From positions 290,247 to 354,246 of the forward strand of contig CAKZMQ010000007.1 of assembly GCA_937128795.1 (NCBI GenBank): DNA of 64,000 nt, in the 5' to 3' direction. Positions within the stretch are counted from its first letter, which is position 1; every line of letters begins with the position of its first letter. Positions 62,158 through 64,000 of this stretch are shown piece after piece. Source of the stretch: an uncultured Solirubrobacterales bacterium. GTDB taxonomy: Bacteria; Actinomycetota; Thermoleophilia; Solirubrobacterales; JACPNS01. The notes beneath the pieces were generated by a model. The model was given only the letters and a program-made list of their open reading frames with translations. It was not told where the DNA came from and searched no databases. A program made the position numbers and the translations under genes.

Positions 62158-63600
62158 TCAATCGTCGTAGCGCCCCTTGGAGGCCTTGAAATCGATGATC
62201 AGCGGCACGCCGTCGAGCGCGTAGCGCTCGCGCAACTGGTTCTCGACGAAGTAGGCGTAGTCGCGAGCGATCGCGCGACGGCTGTTGACCTGTATCGCGA
62301 AGCGCGGCGGTCGCTCTTGGAATTGCGTCATGTAGTACATCTTCAGCCGCTTGCCACGAACGTTCGGCGGTTGGCGCAGACCCTGTACGTCGTTGATGAA
62401 TTTGTTCAGTTCTTTGGTCGAGATTCGACTGTTCGATCGCTCGGCGAGGTCGATCGCCTCCTGCATCAACTTGGGAACGTTGCGACCGCTGAGCGCGCTG
62501 CTGGTGACGATCTTCGGCCGCAGTCTCAGTTTCCGCGAGATGCGCGCACGTTCATGTTTGAGGTCAAGCTCTTCGTGCTCGAGATCCCACTTGTTCAACG
62601 CGATCAGCGTCGCGCATCCGGCCTTCATCGCCAGCTCGGCGATCCGCAGATCCTCGGAGGTGATCCCGTCGGTCACGTCGCAGACGACGATCGCGACGTC
62701 GGCGCGTTCCATCGCCAGTTGCGAACGCAGCGACGAGAAGTATTCGAGTTCGTCGGACTGTTTGGCGCGTCTGCGCAGCCCGGCGGTATCGATCAGCACG
62801 ACCGGCTCGCCCTCGTATTCGATTTCCGTGTCGATCGAATCGCGGGTGGTGCCGCTGATCGGCGAGACGATCACGCGCTCTTCGCCGACGATTGCGTTGA
62901 CGAGACTGGACTTGCCGACGTTCGGTCGCCCGAGTACCGCAAGTTGAACCGCGTCGGGATTGCTGACGCGCGGAGCGTCGGGTGCGAGCTCGGTGAGGCG
63001 GTCCAGAAGGTCGCCGGTTCCAAGACCCTGCGCGGCACTGACCGCGACGGGGTCGCCCATGCCGAAGCGTTGAAACTCCGCTGCGTTGGGAATGTCCTTG
63101 ACGCTGTCGATCTTGTTCACTGCGACGACGATCGGCTTGCGACCGTTGCGCAGAATCTGGGCGATGTCGTCGTCTCCCGGGCGATAGCCCGCCCGACCGT
63201 CGACCACGAACATCACCAGGTCGGCCAACTCGATTGCCGTCTCGGCCTGGAAGCGAATCTGCTTCGCGATGTCATCATCTTCGCTTACGTCGACGCCGCC
63301 CGTGTCGATGAACGTAAGGTCCACCCCGTTCCAGTCGGTGTGCAGCGCTTTGCGGTCACGGGTGACCCCGGCGCGCTCGTGCACGACCGCCTCCTTCGAC
63401 TGCGTGAGGCGATTGATCAGGCTCGATTTGCCGACGTTCGGATAGCCGACGATCGCGACGGTGGCGTGACGGCGCGGTGGCTCGTCGTCGGCAACCGCGT
63501 CCGCGGTCGCCTCTTGTTCGTCCAGCCCCAGTGGAAATTCGCCCTCATCCACCACCTCGATTTCGATGAACTCGACGTCGTCGCGCAACTCGTCGCTCAT
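62158..63600 (-). CDS. der: ribosome biogenesis GTPase Der (EngA)
   Basis: A 480-residue double GTPase for 50S assembly. Domain 1 has [29 protein letters not shown] and AVNKIDS; domain 2 has [33 protein letters not shown] and [11 protein letters not shown]. The KH-like C-terminus has [20 protein letters not shown]. About 48 acidic residues precede domain 1, longer than usual. ATG 63600 overlaps the cmk stop (ATGA). Confidence 0.95.
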   Translation of the reverse strand: MSDELRDDVEFIEIEVVDEGEFPLGLDEQEATADAVADDEPPRRHATVAIVGYPNVGKSSLINRLTQSKEAVVHERAGVTRDRKALHTDWNGVDLTFIDTGGVDVSEDDDIAKQIRFQAETAIELADLVMFVVDGRAGYRPGDDDIAQILRNGRKPIVVAVNKIDSVKDIPNAAEFQRFGMGDPVAVSAAQGLGTGDLLDRLTELAPDAPRVSNPDAVQLAVLGRPNVGKSSLVNAIVGEERVIVSPISGTTRDSIDTEIEYEGEPVVLIDTAGLRRRAKQSDELEYFSSLRSQLAMERADVAIVVCDVTDGITSEDLRIAELAMKAGCATLIALNKWDLEHEELDLKHERARISRKLRLRPKIVTSSALSGRNVPKLMQEAIDLAERSNSRISTKELNKFINDVQGLRQPPNVRGKRLKMYYMTQFQERPPRFAIQVNSRRAIARDYAYFVENQLRERYALDGVPLIIDFKASKGRYDD

Positions 63601-64000
63601 CGCACGCCAGCCCGTCCGGCCAACTCGACGATGCGTTCGACGACGTCGTCGATCTCCAGCGCAGTCGTGTCGACCTCGATCGCGTCGGCGGCGGCCTTCA
63701 GCGGTGAGTAGTCGCGAGTGGCATCACGACGGTCGCGTTCGGCCTGGTCCGCCTTCACGCGCGACTCGTCAAGGCCATGCTCGGCGGCGCGGCGGCGCGC
63801 GCGCTCCGCTTCGTCGGCGGTCAGAAAGACTTTCAAACCCGCGTCCGGCGCCACCACGGTGCCGATGTCGCGACCTTCGGCGACCCAGTCGCCGCCGCTG
63901 TAAAGCAGTTCGCGTTGCTTGTCGACAAGTGCTTCGCGCACCTCCGGCAAAGCGGCGATCTCCGACGCACGCGCCGTGACTTCCGGGGTGCGAATCGCCT
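63597..64000 (-). CDS. cmk: cytidylate kinase, 3' part only
   Basis: The frame is open to the right window edge; the last 133 residues are present. [20 protein letters not shown] and [20 protein letters not shown], then [20 protein letters not shown], are the CMP-binding and lid regions of bacterial Cmk. The P-loop lies outside the window. Coupled to der by ATGA; cmk-der is a common actinobacterial order. Confidence 0.92.
   Translation of the reverse strand, partial: AIRTPEVTARASEIAALPEVREALVDKQRELLYSGGDWVAEGRDIGTVVAPDAGLKVFLTADEAERARRRAAEHGLDESRVKADQAERDRRDATRDYSPLKAAADAIEVDTTALEIDDVVERIVELAGRAGVR

Noticed and set aside
61501..63711. 736-codon plus-strand open frame across der and the ABC ATPase
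   Set aside because: It is antisense to two clear genes, is His/Asp/Arg-rich without domains, and such long shadows are expected in GC-rich DNA.

Overview
The window is a 64 kb stretch of GC-rich actinobacterial housekeeping chromosome. I see no prophage, insertion sequence, CRISPR array or obvious horizontally acquired island. The organism is most likely a deep-branching actinobacterium, possibly Thermoleophilia (Solirubrobacterales-like). That is an inference from GC content, frequent GTG and TTG starts, Cys-rich L28 and L32, a WhiG-type sigma factor, a SepIVA-like septation protein, and the order lepB-rnhB-yraN-comM-dprA-xerC-whiG, which is typical of Actinomycetota. Most genes are on the minus strand, in tight operons with start and stop codons overlapping as ATGA or GTGA.

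Layout. 1-5.5 kb: the tail of a DUF4389-like membrane protein, an I78-inhibitor-like anchored protein, a SpoU methyltransferase, and a thiolase/acyl-CoA dehydrogenase pair divergent from a TetR regulator with a 24 bp palindromic operator candidate between them. 5.5-7.1 kb: tRNA-Val(GAC), tRNA-Cys(GCA) and tRNA-Gly(GCC) around an SDR gene. 7.1-11.3 kb: a translationally coupled chain of L,D-transpeptidase, XerC and a WhiG/FliA sigma factor, followed by a zinc-ribbon protein coupled to an RNase HI-like protein. 11.4-17.2 kb: folate cyclo-ligase family gene, ilvD, dprA, comM, yraN. 17.2-25 kb: rnhB, two tandem signal peptidases I, rplS with a long acidic tail, a terminator/attenuator, trmD, rimM, khpA, rpsP, ffh, then a stomatin/NfeD pair. 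25-37.6 kb: ftsY, lemA-htpX, a membrane protein, an SDR, smc, rnc, acpP, plsX, rpmF, DUF177, cupin, SepIVA-like, coaD, rsmD. 37.6-42.3 kb: recG, a FakA-like Dak protein and a TIGR01777 epimerase. 42.4-46.1 kb: a polar amino-acid ABC transporter with two paralogous binding lipoproteins. 46.2-50.6 kb: rpmB and the riboflavin operon, which carries an extra membrane protein. 50.9-54.1 kb: a plus-strand module of glycosyltransferase, methyltransferase and Wzx/MATE-like flippase. 54.1-64 kb: rpe, a YfgJ-like zinc ribbon, fmt, def, priA, metK, an ABC-2 exporter, der and the 3' part of cmk.

How the genes work together. Most belong to translation and protein targeting (SRP Ffh/FtsY, signal peptidases, ribosomal proteins, tRNA and rRNA modification, formylation and deformylation), to DNA maintenance (SMC, RecG, PriA, DprA, ComM, XerC, RNases H), and to lipid and cofactor synthesis (ACP, PlsX, CoaA pathway, riboflavin, SAM).

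The less explained parts are a dispersed palindromic repeat seen twice (1331-1378 and 34878-34925), an attenuator-like hairpin before rplS, the surface-glycan-like module, the unknown zinc-ribbon and membrane proteins embedded in conserved operons, and the doubled signal peptidases. No stretch over 300 bases lacks a gene. I did not find a clear new multi-gene system; the strongest leads are in the findings.
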